Shown here in pieces: positions 9,423 to 21,413 of a stretch of 64,000 nucleotides of DNA. The DNA lies in contig NW_024882039.1 in the NCBI RefSeq assembly GCF_019059575.1, forward strand, positions 393,819 to 457,818, in the 5' to 3' direction. The position numbers and the translations under genes are program-made. How positions within the stretch are numbered: the first letter of the stretch is position 1; every line of letters starts with the position of its first letter. The DNA comes from Amphibalanus amphitrite (Eukaryota > Arthropoda > Thecostraca > Balanomorpha > Balanidae). The notes beneath the pieces were generated by a model that did not search any database, had not been told where the DNA came from, and saw only the letters and a program-made list of their open reading frames with translations.

Positions 9423-10202
9423 TTCTTCATCATTGGCTCACAGGTACAGGGACCCGCAGTTGCTTCTGTACACACTAGTATTTCAGCGTATTCTTTGCCT
9501 GAGACTCCGTTGGAGGCGAATTGGGAAATGATTGCGTGCTTATTAAAACCACCATCTGAAGGGCTTTAAACTGATGTGCTGCTCTTCTAATTCAGTGAAC
9601 TTTTTATGGCTATATCAGCAAAACATTGTTTTCAGCGCTTTTTCCTGCCCCATTCCTTCTGAAACCTGGAACCGCTTATTCCATTTACTCCTGCCATCTG
9701 ACGATGGTCGTGCTGACTACTAGTTCCGGCGCTAGTTACTGCTCCAGTTTTGCACCCGGCACAAACTCAGGCGGCACCGGGCCGTGGCTCTGAGGGTCGG
9801 ACCGAGCCGACTGCCTGGGGCGCGGTTAGATCGGACGCCCTGCTGGGGAAGGGGACGGGAGTGAGGGGGAGGGAAGGAGGTGGTCACGTGGTCCGTCCAA
9901 GCTCGCAGACGACCTGCCCTGCGCCCAGCCATGTTCTGTGATCCAAAATGGCACGAGAGCTGTGGAATGCCTGGAGGAGACGCTTCGAAAGCGAACTTCA
10001 GCAGCACTAATTTACCATATTCTGTGGAGATAAATGAATATTATCTTAATGCAGAAAAATTGTATGCCCAAGCTGTATAAGCTGTATCTTTTTAAAAGTT
10101 GTAAATAGGATTATTTGTAGGGACTTATAGGTTTCGTATACACAGTGAATTGTGTTACATTAAGCCGTTTCGCTGTTATGGTTACTAACTGAAGAGTTAT
10201 CC
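9423..10202. other. Non-coding stretch with GC-rich block
   Basis: The phrase CAGGGACCCGCAGTTGC (about 9,446) recurs inverted near 14,930, so a dispersed repeat is present. Bases 9,760-9,960 are G-rich on the plus strand (GGGGAAGGGGACGGG and similar) and could be regulatory. The short ORFs crossing it show no family signature. Confidence 0.35.
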
Positions 10203-10581
10203 CTTTTTCTCACAGGGAATGACAATACAATAGCAATACGAATAAAACCAGACGTTTCGCACAAAAAAGTGCCTCCGTCAGTGGCAAGAAATAAGTAATG
10301 AGGCATACATGTTTTCTTTCGATAAAATCGATGAAGTAGTTACCTTTATTTTTTAAGATATATTTTCAGCAGTTTTTTAAGCACATTATGGAAGCTTATA
10401 AACATTTGTGTATTTTATCGGCAACCCGGCTGTCCAGACCGAGATGGTGCCGCATTTAGTTCTCATCGATGTTAAACCATATACCTACACTTATTTTTCT
10501 CCACTGACGAAGGCACGTTGTTGTCCGAAACGTTTGGTTTTATTCGCATTGTTTTTATATTGTCATTGTCCGTGAGAAAAA
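10203..10581. mobile_element. 379-bp inverted-repeat element with hammerhead-like motif
   Basis: Bases 10,203-10,284 and 10,501-10,581 are imperfect reverse complements over about 80 bp. Read outwards, each arm has CTGACGR, a short stem-loop, then CGAAACGT and TGGTTTTATTCG. The order CUGANGA - stem - GAAA is the conserved core of hammerhead ribozymes, which Penelope-like retroelements are known to carry in their terminal repeats. I could not draw a full stem I/stem III with a cleavage site, so ribozyme activity is not claimed. The 216-bp interior has no ORF. Confidence 0.55.
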
Positions 10582-12075
10582 CATACTCATATGGACTGGT
10601 TTCAGTTCATGTAGAAATTTTGCACATTCATCAACACAGATAAAATGAATATTAGCCCTCACCACACATATAAGTAGAGGTAAGTAGACCACGACCCCCC
10701 ACTGGCAAAGCGAAGGATTGCGACGATTCTTTGGTGCCCTGGGGTTAATCAATTTTACAACTTCCCGGAAAATCAAAAAGCCCTTATCATTTTTGCATCT
10801 TGTCTGAGAATTTTACATCCCTGAACCAAATTACCACCTGTGATTATTTTTCTCAAGATCATGTCAGGCCAGAATAGCAATTGAAAGTCAGCGCACATCT
10901 TCTGTGTGTGTTTCCATAGTCGTTTCGTGATTAGCAACGTGACAACATGTGAAATATACTAGCTAATATTTGTCTTATTGATTGTTGTGGGTGCCAAGGT
11001 CACGTGAAACTCAGGTCAAGGTCATTTACTTGAAATTATCTCGGTTAACTTCCTTAAATTTACACCTTTTTACTGTGGTTTTTAGGAAGTGTTGGTTTGA
11101 AATTTAGCACCCATTTCAGCATTTGAAAACTAGGCATACTTAGGTATCAGTTATAGTGCCTTTGCAATATGTTGCAAGGCTGTAAGTGTTGGTTAACATT
11201 CTATGGATAGCCGGCAGAACGCCTAATGGGTGATCTGGCGTGACCCGTCCTACCCCAAATGCTTTGATACATCATCTTTGATCAAAGCAAGTGGAAATTC
11301 GGAGTCAGAAGCATGCCAAGTCCCAGCAAACTCCACTTGTAGACATTCTAGCAGGACCCAATTTTCCGTGCTTTTGGGTTATTAACCTGATCTGGGAGGT
11401 CAACCAGTGACCTAGGATCTCAGCATTGATCAGGACATAAAAATAATTGGCTTTCTCTCGTCAGCGATGACCAGGACCGTCAAATCTTCGGATTTCTCTC
11501 GTCACGAGCAGCTCGCTCTTTTTTTATTTTTCAGCGAAGCTCTGGCTCTTTTTATCAAGGGCCGAATGACTGAGGGCTTCTACGCCCCTCCGCTAGATGT
11601 AAGACGCTGAAAAGAAATGCCTAAATGGGTGAGGGTTAAATATCGATTGGTTTCTAAGTGCCGAAGCCCGAAGCACTTTAATTTACTTCGATAGCAGTTT
11701 TTAAGACCAACGAGCTCGAATACTATAACTTCTTGAGCAATGTAAGCACCACATAAAATGAATCGTGAGAGAAGCGGCTGAAGATTAAGGAGCTATGAGA
11801 CACTTAAAAAACGGCATAGATTAGAAACTGCACCTAACTCGCACTGGTTTTTAAACCTTTTCGTTGCAGGCTGGTAGATTAAATTTTAGGATTGATTTCA
11901 GCTGATGCTCAAATGGAGCTATTCATTCGTTCAATCATGCGACCATCCAATTCCATTCATAAAAGAAGCCAGTGACAAAATTGTTCATTTTAGATATAAG
12001 TTTGAAATACAAACTCAATAAAAGTTTAATGATACGGCAAATTTGACAGTTTTTATAATGAACAGACAAATAACT
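10582..12075. repeat. GGTCA-rich dispersed repeat (family A, one arm) and flanks
   Basis: Roughly 10,800-11,620 follows the same order of phrases as 49,470-50,200 (GGTGCCAAGGTCA, TTTAGCACCCATTTCA, ATGGATAGCCGG, GGAGGTCAACCAG, GCGAAGCTCT), so it is one arm of the large foldback family described at 49,321-50,925. The rest (11,620-12,075) shows no feature. No gene is seen. Confidence 0.5.
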
Positions 12076-12079
12076 TTAA

Positions 12080-13026
12080 CCCTCGCACGACCAGGCCATT
12101 TCTCATAACACGAACGACCAGGGGGGGGGGGTTGTTGTTACGACCCTCCCTGGCGTTTCGAAACGGAAGGTCGTAGAGCTTAGCGGAAAAAACCAACGGA
12201 TTGCTCTCAACGAGATCTCGCGATTGGTGGTATATTTTTTTGGTCCTAGGTCAACATTTGACCTACTTATGACCGGTCAAAGGTCAAATTTTCCGAAAAA
12301 ATCAAACTTTTTCAACTTTCCGCGGCGATTGCGGCAAAACGGTTAAGGATATCGACTTGAAACTTTCACTATCGTGTTCCTTGATCAATTCTCTATCGTT
12401 TGGTATGTATTTCGTTTCCCTAGCTCTAAAAATGGCGCGTTGGGAGCGCCGGAAGTCGGCAAGGTCACAGTCGGCGGCAGAAATTCGAAAAATCAAAATT
12501 TAAATTTTTGAAATCTGATTGTATTTTTGGATTTGGGAGGTCCATTTGCTCCCTATAGAAGCTAATATTGCTGCATATTCCCATTGAGGTGACAAGAATT
12601 AGCAAAATAGTGGTTCGGGCGCTTTTCAAAAATAGTACCGGACGCTGTTCCTCTTGTGACGTCATAGCTCCGTGACCTGACCTGACCCGGTCAATTTTCT
12701 TGCACCACACGATAGCCAATGCTTGCCCCAACATGCATGGGAAGTTTCATCATGATCCATCAAACAATGTGGGTATCACCGGCAGAAAACCTAGGGATTC
12801 GGCGCACACGTTTGGTAACTGTCGGCCGGAGGCTGTACCTCTTATGACGTCATAACTCCGTGACCTGACATGACCCGATCAATTTTTTTCGGCAAAAGAT
12901 GCGCAAAGGTTGCCCCAGAGGGTATTGAAAATTTCAGCCCGCTACGACAAGCCGTTTAGCGTGCACTTCGAAAAAACCTCAGGGGGGGGGGGTTGATACA
13001 ACCCCCCCCCCCTAGGCGTTCTAGGG
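12080..13026. mobile_element. 947-bp TTAA-flanked (piggyBac-type) non-autonomous element
   Basis: Bounded by TTAA at 12,076-12,079 and 13,027-13,030. The outer bases are CCCTCGCACG on the left and, read inward from the right, CCCTAGAACGCC. TTAA duplications and CCCTAGAA-type ends are hallmarks of piggyBac elements. G-run/C-run hairpins lie near both ends (about 12,121-12,150 and 12,980-13,013), and the interior is rich in GGTCA. It has no transposase ORF. Confidence 0.6.
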
Positions 13027-13051
13027 TTAACAAATCAAGGTTGAGAGCCCC

Positions 13052-15780
13052 AAATAGGGGAGAGTGAGGTAAGATGAGCCAAGGGGCAAGTTTAGCCACC
13101 CCATGTTTCTCAGCTCCTATGGCGCTTGACTTGAGCTTCCATGTCCCGTTCGCTTACGATGCTGCAGTCTTTCACGTGAGACGGCAACGTTCTCAAGCTC
13201 AGCACCCGTAACATGTGGTATCGCCCCTGATAACTAAGACATGTTTTGCCTTTAAAATGAGATGGTTGTTATCTGCGGTGCATGGTTATTTTCCTTAGCG
13301 GGTGTCATTAATCGAAAATGGCCACGGGCGGGGCAAGATGAGCCATTTTCACCTGGGGGAAAATGAGCCAGATAAGCCATTGTTGTCTCCGCTGTCGAAA
13401 ACCAAACTGAGCTGTGCTTGTTTCTGCTGAATAAAAATGGTAGGAAATTGTTTTTCTTTGTTGATTACACAAGTTCCAAATGATTTGCAGATTATCTGAA
13501 GGATAAAATGATTTCTTCCGTGATAGAAAACTTGAGTTATTGGAATGCTTAAAACAGTCACTTTTTGATGGAGGAAAAAATTTGCCATAAGTATGCATGC
13601 CATGGAGTAAATAAAAGAGCTCACTCTTCGCCGCGCCCGGGAAAAGAAGAGGTTCGCCTTTTCTATCCATGCTCAACTTTCCCCTGTTGTTTGGGGGACT
13701 GGGGAGGGTGGTTACTGGCTCATAAACTGTCCCCTTCCCAAAGAAAAGAAAACGAAACCGATCATCCGCGAAAAGAACTATTGAGCTCGAACCAAGGTGA
13801 AGAATCGATTTATAGGTATGCAAGATGACTAACGATGCCACTTTTTGACTTCTTGTGTCAAATATATTCCATCATCTGGATAGCACGTCAACATTCTATT
13901 TGACATTTTGGTTGACATTTTGCAACAAACGTATACTATTTGGCGCGACTAGCTTCATAAATGTTCTGAAACTAAAACCGTTTCTTCGCAATTAACTTGG
14001 ACCACGTCATCCCAGCTTATGCACGACAAAAATAAAATAATGCTTCAGGATCACTGGCCTGAATTCCAATGCTTAAAGTTTACTCAACACCGGTGTGGCT
14101 GAGGCACTCTTCGCTACATCTCGTGACGGCCACCATTGTGTTACATTTTTTCGGTAAGCTATAAGTTAATAAGGAAATAATTGGTGAGTGGGTTGAAAAC
14201 AGCCCTCACCCTCCACCCCCCACCCCCCTCCTTCTTCTGGAAACATAAGTAACCGAAAGATAGTCTGGCGATGGTTTATCCACCTCCTTGCCGCCGCGCC
14301 GCGCTGCGAGGCCTCGATTCGTTCGATATGTGGCTTCCTGAGCGGTCCTCCCCGAAGGCAAGGTGAAAAGTCATGGCCTGTATCAGAAATTTATACGTTG
14401 CTGAATATGTTTTATAGTTCTTCCAAGGCCTTGGACACCGTTTTCTTATATCGGATAAGCATTGCACTTTCTTGTCAATCAATACATTTAGAGAAAACTT
14501 GATCATAATCTTATACTGCGGCAATTGTAGTTCTGCTTACGGTTGCCTCTTTATGATACGGGCAACCACCTCCACTGCGCTGGAGCTCAGGCGTTCTACC
14601 CCTCCCCGCTACGGACCGGCCCTCGGGCTAGGTGTGTTAGTACTGAGCGCAAACCTGTAATAGTCACGTGACTTTCATTCACGTAGCGGGAACGGAAGCT
14701 ATAGGCGATACCAAGGACGGGCTCTGGGGAGGCAACCGGCACGGAAAAATAGCACGATTGTAGTTTTGGAAGAATCTCTGTTGCGGTAAGAGGAATTATA
14801 CAAAACATACGTCCTAGGAGCAACCATGTGTTATTCCTCCATACGTTGCGCTACATTTCCTTTCTCCAATGGCCAGCACTTAGCAAATAATAGCGCAATT
14901 CTAAATTGGTAATATATGTGTACAGTAGCAACTGCGGGTCCCTGTACCGTGTATGAACCTAATATACATTTTTTTGCTGAGATAAACTCTTCATTTTCAA
15001 TAGATTGGACGGAGGCTGACGAAGATAGTATAGCTAGGTGAAAATCATCGAAGCCCATATTGCCCCTCGCCATTTCCTGTTTTACCCCAAGGGCGGGGCA
15101 AAACAGAAATGTGCATGACCTGTTTCAAAAGTTTTTAAAGCGTCTGGATATCAGATAAAGCAAATGCACTGGCATCCTGGCACTTCATCAGCAAGACATA
15201 AGGTCTCGCTCAGCACCATGAACAGTAGTTTTGATCCATTCCTTAAGGACCAGGAGAAGATTTTCTCCTGAAAAAGAGTGCCACTGTGCCCATATTACCC
15301 TACCTTCCCATACAATTAATATTGTGGTGTTATATGATTTTTTAAGCCTGTCTGATCGCTTTATGTGCACAAATAGATAAGGCACGAGTCAGCTATTGCA
15401 ATAAATAGTCAAAAAAAAATCAAGATAAAGATGAAATTTTCAACTAGCCAGTGTATGGACATATTGAGTTTTCACGAGGGTTTTTCATTAGAGCGCTTTA
15501 AACGATTAGACAGGCTTAAAAATCGGACTTTTAATTACTGTTACACTTGATTTGCAGTGTAAATAACTGTTACAATCTATTTCCGGTGTTAATTCCTGTT
15601 TAAGCGTCGTTGTATGCGCTGGTTTCAATTCGGCACAGTGATTGTTGGTCGAGACAGTCAGTTTATATATGTGTATTTTCATTGTACGTAATTCTGAAAG
15701 AGAACAGTCGATATCAGAAATGAGAAAATAAACGGATAGCAATTAGCAAATGAATACAAATGATAATAATGCTTTGACCG
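13052..15780. other. Repeat-derived non-coding region
   Basis: Starts with TAGGGGAGAGTGAGGTAAG followed by ATGAGCC, the same terminus as the element at 29,128-30,302, and repeats the phrase GGGGCAAGATGAGCC near 13,331; this is one end of a related transposon. No matching right end was found. From about 14,000 to 15,780 I see no gene: a few conserved-looking scraps, a block near 14,580-14,720 and a short polypyrimidine tract (about 14,213-14,233). Confidence 0.4.
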
Positions 15781-15873
15781 GTGCCGTAGCTCAGTCGGTA
15801 GAGCGTTGGACTCCGCGTGCTGAGAGCACGCGTTCCCGGTTACAATAGTCCGGGTTTGAAGCGCGACTGGCTC
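15781..15873 (+). repeat. tRNA-like SINE head
   Basis: Contains an A-box-like TAGCTCAGTCGGTAGAGC with a good D-arm (15,788-15,805), a perfect small hairpin GCGTGCT-GAG-AGCACGC, and a weaker B-box-like GGGTTTGAAGC. The anticodon arm does not fold as in a working tRNA. I read it as the pol III promoter part of a SINE whose body may run into 16,290, rather than a tRNA gene. Confidence 0.45.
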
Positions 15874-15958
15874 TGACGTTTATAGGCCTCCTAATAGATA
15901 TGGTCGCGGTTGGTGGCAGGCCGTAGCCAGACGAATTCAGTGAGGGGACCGGCCGTGC

Positions 15959-17073
15959 CACAGTGATGCAAATGGGGTTCACGAATTAAATTTTGTTGGG
16001 TTAGGCCCTTTCGGTCGACAAGACCATTGCAGAGCCGGAAGGATGATAGGAATTAGGGGGAGACATTGGTCTGGGCAGGCACCCTAGTGAGTCGCCGGTG
16101 CTGAGCCCGTCCGAAGACAGGCCACCCAGCCCCAAGGCACTCACTGCACCCGGCTACGGGGTGTGCTCCCTCGGGAGCAGCGGTGCCGCTCCAAGGGAGC
16201 AGCCCGCATGAGATAAAGTTGCCTGTCCAGCCCGGAAGGGGGTGGCGGTGTGGAGGAGAAGGATTTCAGTATCCTGAGGATAGAAGCATGGAACAATGGG
16301 GTTCACGAGTGGCCATAAATACCAAAAAGTCAAGTTCACCAATCAGAGTAAATCGCGATATGGCCAACCAAAGAAATGTTTAGGGCATCTGAAATCACAT
16401 AGCTTTCATGTTTTTGTCAAAGCCGGCCACACAGTGTGTGCCCGTTAGTCCGCTATGCCTTAGCCTTCCCCAATCATTTCTGAGCCGCACCGTGAAAGAA
16501 TTAAGGCGCTAGCACAGGGCGGTTCTTGAAGCTATTGGGCGCTATTGAAGATCAGGGCGCTATTGAAGTTTTTGTCCGGCGCGGCCGGGTGTCGTATAAT
16601 TTATATTAATAAATAATATAATCGTATAATTATACATTGCCATGTATAATTTTATGCCATTTGTATGAAATGACCGCACGCTAGCGGCGTTTGAACTTGC
16701 GAGTATCTGAAGTCATTTTATGACATTGAAGATGTCACAACTTCTGACAATCATACACGAGGCCGGCTTTAGATAGATAGCTAGATAGATAGATATATTT
16801 ACAACACATCCACAGTGAAACGTGGCTTTTCGGTGTTGCACGTCAAACATTGGTTCATCACAATAGGCTGGTTCATCACATTGGCTCATCCCCACTCCAA
16901 GCCCCATCCCCATCATCATCCCCACTTTGACAATAACATGAAAATCATGTTTTTCAGACACCCTAAACATTTGCCTGACTGGCCATATTACGATTTATTT
17001 CATTAGGTGAACTTGAATTTTTGAACCTTTTCGGTATTTATGGCCATTCGTGAACCCCATTTGCATCACTGTG
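15959..17073. mobile_element. Foldback repeat with 27-bp perfect terminal inverted repeats
   Basis: Bases 15,959-15,985 (CACAGTGATGCAAATGGGGT...) are exactly mirrored at 17,047-17,073. A second, longer inverted pair starts inside at 16,298 (GGGGTTCACGAGTGGCC) and pairs with about 16,920-17,058, including ATAAATACC and AAATGTTTAGGG. A GATA microsatellite lies near 16,770-16,800. There is no protein signature. It is probably a nested or duplicated-end MITE. Confidence 0.55.
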
Positions 17074-17418
17074 CGTGCGCGGCTATGTGCGCACTGCGCA
17101 CGTTAAACTTTGGACTCCAAATTCTACCATAGAACCGGAATTGCGCGATCGGAGGGTGGAGGGCAGGGGGTCAACGCGACAAGCTTCGCTTAGGGGGCTC
17201 AGTCCTTGCGAATCATTCCATTCAAAGGGTTCGGACTAAATTATAAAAATAATATAAATGGTAATGAATGCCACTGACAACACCGTTCGTTCATTGCGCC
17301 GTTTAATAGACGCGCGTCAAATCACGAGCTGTTGGCCACGCGTCGATCAGCTGTTGGCCACAAATCTAGCTCACGGCACAGCCGAGGTGCACTGGGCGGT
17401 GGCGGCATCTGAAGTCGG

Positions 17419-17671
17419 TCACCAGCGCCCCTCTGCGGCTGCCGCAGTGATAACGCTCCTGACGATGCTGTTCAGGGTGACGGACCGGATGGCGGAGGTG
17501 ATAGTGACCCGGCAGAGCGGGCACCGGTCGTCGCCCCGGTCCCGGGTCTCGGCCAGGCAGCCGGCGCAGAAGGTGTGGCCACAGCCGAGGGTGGTGGCCC
17601 TGCGGAACAGCTCCAGACAGACGGGGCAGCGCAGCTCCTCCGACAGACCGCCGCCGTCGGAGGAGGGCGGC
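17419..17671 (-). CDS. RING-finger exon (E3 ubiquitin ligase), possibly last exon of gene A
   Basis: The minus-strand frame ends with a stop at 17,419 and contains a complete C3HC4 RING: CPVC, then CGH, FCAGC and CPLCR, in the order expected for zinc-binding RING domains that recruit E2 enzymes. The 28.3-kb RING is a close paralogue (both have ATTLGCGHTFCAGCL). Upstream the frame stays open through a 24-bp minisatellite, coding only Ala/Ser/Gly, which I suspect is intron. A possible acceptor is CTGCGCTCAG at 17,672-17,681, but its phase does not fit the upstream CCCH exon, so the exon start is unresolved. If it belongs to gene A, the product would combine CCCH and RING; otherwise it is a separate gene. 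Confidence 0.7.
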
Positions 17672-17677
17672 CTGAGC

Positions 17678-17938
17678 GCAGCGGCAGCTCCCGACACTGG
17701 TGCAGCGGCAGCTCCCGACACTGACGCAGCGGCAGCTCCCGACACTGACGCAGCGGCAGCTCCCGACACTGACGCAGCAGCAGCTCCCGACACTGACGCA
17801 GCAGCAGCTCCCGACACTGACGCAGCGGCAGCTCCCGACACAGCAGCAGCAGCTCCCGACACTGACGCAGCAGCAGCTCCCGACACTGACGCAGCGGCAG
17901 CTCCCGACACAGCAGCAGCTGCTGCTCCCGACACTGGT
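17678..17938. repeat. 24-bp minisatellite
   Basis: About ten head-to-tail copies of GCAGCTCCCGACACTGACGC plus four bases, with small 18- to 21-bp variants lacking part of the unit. The period is divisible by three, so long artificial ORFs appear in several frames. It adjoins the RING exon. Confidence 0.9.
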
Positions 17939-17999
17939 GCGCGTGGAATGGCGCCGTTCTCACGGGAGCTGGGAGTGACTCTCCGACTCTCATTAGTCT

Positions 18000-19330
18000 G
18001 AGGGCAAAATAGCTGTCACGTGAGATGGCCAGTCAGCTTCTTTGATACAGAATTAACTCGCGCCCCGTTCAGCTATTGGCGGACGCTGCCACCCAATGGG
18101 GGAGGCGTTTTGCCTCCCCCCCCCCCCCAGGATCTCGGAAGGTTACCTACCGATTTTGAAAATTCGAACGGCGTTCGACAGCCCTACCAGGGAACTACCA
18201 AGTGAAGTTTCGCTGACCTAGGTACAACCGATGACGTCACAGGGCAGGTCAAAGGCCTCATTTTTCACTGATTACGGGCCTTCTAAGGAATGCGTTATAA
18301 CATCGAATAAAAGGCATGCTATCGAAAATCATCGATGCAACGTTGATCGCCTAACGCATATGTTGCTTAGGAGGTCACTGTTGCCAGGCCAGGTCAGGTC
18401 ATTAAGGGTCACAATATGGTCCCAACTATACTGGTCATGTGATACATGTTTTATGGCCAATTTTACACTTCAAATTAAATGGTATGGGCTAGACGACCAT
18501 TGGGGGCCTGTTGAGGTTACGCTCTGACGGAGGTCAGGTCAAAAAAGGTCAAAAAAGGTCAAAATTGAAAGTTGATATTTTGCATAAAAGGGTATGTATT
18601 CGATGCAGCTCACTAAAGGGAATCCATTGGTGGTCTTCGTTTTGCTGTGCGTGGTCTACATATAACGGCTGAAAATAGTTTAAAAATTTCACATCAATTT
18701 TGAGTAGTTTTTTTCGCCATAACTTTGTCAAAAATGGAGCTATCGAGCTCAAATTTGGCACGCCAATAGCAGCCTTATAGTTCTATTTGACCTAAGGTCA
18801 AGGTCATGACCTGACCGGAAAAGGTCATGTCGCAATCAGTCGATCCGTATGGTCGCCCTGATTACATTTCGGGTGTCTTTTCATAGCTCTAGCACGTCTC
18901 TTTCAAAAGTTATTGCCAAAAAAAAAACTACTGGGGACCTTTCATGACCTGGTGACATTGAGGACATGCATAAAGAGTGGTCACAGTTGCCATTTTCCTA
19001 TTTAGTGTGTCAAGTTTATATCTATTCCGATGTTTCAGTGTTAATACTTCATACTTACGTTCGTCGAGAAGAGGCGCTTTTGAATTTTCTTCCACTGACT
19101 TTTAATAGAGGGCGCAAAATTGACCTGACCTTATGTCACCGACATTCAGATTACGACATAAGCATTTTATACATACCCTTACTTTTATCAATCGCTAAAA
19201 GTTTCGAGTTGATCGTTCCGTCGCTGTAGCTATGACGAGTATTCTAACTTGTTTTGAGGTCACTTGGTCACTTAACATGACCTGACAACCTGATCTTGAG
19301 CGACATGGGTCTGAAGTTTTCACATAAGCG
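18000..19330. repeat. GGTCA-rich dispersed repeat (family B)
   Basis: Bases 18,770-19,200 resemble 23,880-24,310, 37,850-38,000 and 42,160-42,300: all share a tract of AGGTCA words, an AGTTAT/GTTACGA phrase, then GAGGTCGC(A/G)AAATTG, CCTTANGTCACCGA and TATCAATCGCT-like endings. An additional C-run lies at 18,116-18,129. No ORF of interest. Confidence 0.5.
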
Positions 19331-19394
19331 GAAAGAATGCATGAATAGGTGTGCCAAAAAAAAACGGCGGCGCCCCGAGCCGCCAATTTTTGAA

Positions 19395-19490
19395 ATATCT
19401 GCAAAAAAAAAAACTCAAGGGTGTCCGAACCCCCGACCCTGCGTAGGTAAGAATCAGTCTTACGCTCCCTACCGACTGCAGTACAGTCGA
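19395..19490 (-). repeat. tRNA-like sequence
   Basis: On the minus strand GCAGTCGGTAGGGAGCG resembles an A box/D arm, GTAAG-ACTGATT-CTTAC an anticodon-like stem-loop, and GGGGGTTCGGACACC a B box. The base before the presumptive anticodon is not U and no acceptor stem closes, so it is probably a SINE or pseudo-tRNA. An A-run (plus strand) follows its 3' side. Confidence 0.35.
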
Positions 19491-19564
19491 TAGAAGAGAG
19501 CGACTTAAACGACAGTCTACAGTCGACACAGAGCGTGAATCTCGTGACCTACTCAGACTCCCGG

Positions 19565-19923
19565 CCAGCGGTGTAGGCAGACACTGACTTACTCTCTCAA
19601 CATGAGTGTGGACCTCATTATCTACTGCCAGCGGTGTAGGCAGACACTGACTTACTCTCTCAACATGAGTGTGGACCTCATTATCTACTGCCAGCGGTGT
19701 AGGCAGACACTGACTTACTCTCTCAACATGAGTGTGGACCTCATTATCTACTGCCAGCGGTGTAGGCAGACACTGACTTACTCTCTCAACATGAGTGTGG
19801 ACCTCATTATCTACTGCCAGCGGTGTAGGCAGACACTGACCTACTCTCTCAAAATGAGTGTGGACCTCATTATCTACTGCCAGCGGTGTAGGCAGACACT
19901 GACTTACTCTCTCAACATGACCT
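19565..19923. repeat. 63-bp minisatellite
   Basis: Five to six nearly identical 63-bp copies starting with GCGGTGTAGGCAGACACTGA (positions 19,568, 19,631, 19,694 and so on). The period of 21 codons keeps both strands open, which explains the repetitive ORFs here. It begins about 35 bp downstream of the gene A donor site, inside the presumed intron. Confidence 0.95.
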
Positions 19924-19957
19924 GATCGAGGTAACAGAAGCCCTAGGTCACACTCAC

Positions 19958-21203
19958 CTGGTTGTGCACTGTTGTTACGGAGTGACTGTAGCGACAGTCC
20001 AGTCCGTTGCTGCAAGTACCCTCCCAGAAGCGTCGACAGATGTGTAAGCTTTGGCACCCTGTGTCCATGCAGCCTGCGGCAGAGCTGTAGTTGTTGCAGA
20101 CGTTTGGGAGGGTGCTTCCCGCTAACAGCTCCTCATCAGCGCTCTGATCTCGCCGTCTCGCCAGCTCGCTCAAATCCTTCAGCCTCTCCAACAGGTAGCG
20201 TCGCGTGAACTCGGCCTCCACCGCTGAATTCGACTTGAGCACGCGAGTTGCGACGTCAAAGAAGTCCTTTCGATGCTCCTTGAGGCGCTCAGTTTTCTGT
20301 TGGTTCTCCTTCAATCGCTGATTTAAGCTCTGTCGCATGAGTCGAGCGTTCAGTTTTGCATTGCGCTGCTTTTCAACTAATAATTGTTTTTCTTCAACTA
20401 AAGCAGCTTTTCGCTTTTGCGCTTGAAACTGTCTCTCCTGCTCTCTTATAGCACTGAGCTGCTGTTCTCTGCGTTTGCGAACTTCTTCGTCTCGCTTATG
20501 CTGTTCTTGTCCGGCCCGAACTTCAACATCATTTACACCCTGTTTTGGTTTTATTTTGTCATTTTCTTTTCCGTCTGTAGACTGGCTTTTGCCATTTTTA
20601 GTTCCAACTCGACATTGATTGGATTGAAATGTTTGAGCCGCGTTTTCTTGCACGTTAGAGCTTCTTCCTGCAATTTCGCTTCTCTTTGATTCGTCTTCCA
20701 GCTCTAGCACTTCCCCGTCTTTAATGCCTCGGTCTCCCTGCTGTTCATCTTCTGGCCGGTTCCCCGGGGCTTCATATACCATTCGCCGCCGTTTCTCGCC
20801 GACGCTGGGCTTCAAATGTTCACCTGCTGTTCCCTGCATCTGCATCGCTTTTTCTGGCCGTGGTTGAGGAGCTTCCTGATCATAATTGCTTTGTTCCTCC
20901 TCACATTGCCGCCCTCGCATTTCGGCTCCTTTTGATCTCGTCTCTTCATTTTGTTCTGGCTGCATTTCAAACATTTCTTTCTTTTGTTGCTGTTCTAGTA
21001 ACATTTGTCTCTGAAGTGCAGCTATTTGCTCTTCTTTAAGTTTCAGCTTGTAGCGGTAATCCTCAAGCTGTTCATCTCTTTCACGTTCCTGCTTAAGTAT
21101 GTCAGTATTTTCGGGTGCAGGCGATTGGTCATCAACCCTTTCATTCTTGCTGTCTTTAAATGTCTTTACCAGAGCTTCCGTCGCCACCATGGCAATTTCT
21201 GTC
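19958..21203 (-). CDS. Gene A exon 2: coiled-coil and tandem CCCH zinc-finger protein
   Basis: The acceptor TTTCTTTCTTGCAG lies just above 21,203 and the perfect donor CAG|GTGAGT just below 19,958; the exon is 1,246 bp and keeps exon 1's phase. It encodes about 415 residues. Most is a Lys/Glu/Gln/Arg-rich coiled coil with weakly conserved polar linkers. Near the end are two CCCH fingers: C-x8-C-x4-C-x3-H (from VCNNYSSAAGC) and C-x7-C-x5-C-x3-H (HICRRFWEGTC...CRYSH). This spacing resembles the CCCH modules of the PARP12/TIPARP/ZC3HAV1 group, which bind RNA. No PARP domain is seen. The protein must continue in another exon; if unspliced it would stop at 19,943. An in-frame ATG with a strong GCCATGG context (21,190) could be an alternative start. 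Confidence 0.85.
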
Positions 21204-21413
21204 CTGCAAGAAAGAAACATGTAAAATGAAAATGTTGAAAGTTTTTGAACATCATGCACTGGGTTTACCAAAAATTCACAAAGAGTCGTTCAAAGTTAGC
21301 CTGATGCATAGGCATATCATATAATAACCATGAGGGCTCACTGTCATTGTCAACTTCAGTCCAGCCCTCCAAGAAGTGTCGTTCAAACAGAGCCGTCTTC
21401 CGTGATCGCTTAC

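Noticed and set aside
9732..10080. Candidate small genes in the GC-rich block
   Set aside because: No motif, no homologous copy and no splice or promoter support.
17258..18001. 247-codon plus-strand ORF over the RING exon
   Set aside because: It is antisense to the RING domain and extended by the 24-bp repeat.
19565..19923. CRISPR-like direct repeats
   Set aside because: The 63-bp units are contiguous with no variable spacers, and the context is eukaryotic.
19320..20057. 245-codon minus-strand ORF and its 107-codon plus-strand counterpart
   Set aside because: Both run through the 63-bp tandem repeat, whose period (21 codons) keeps frames open; the peptides are identical repeats without a domain.
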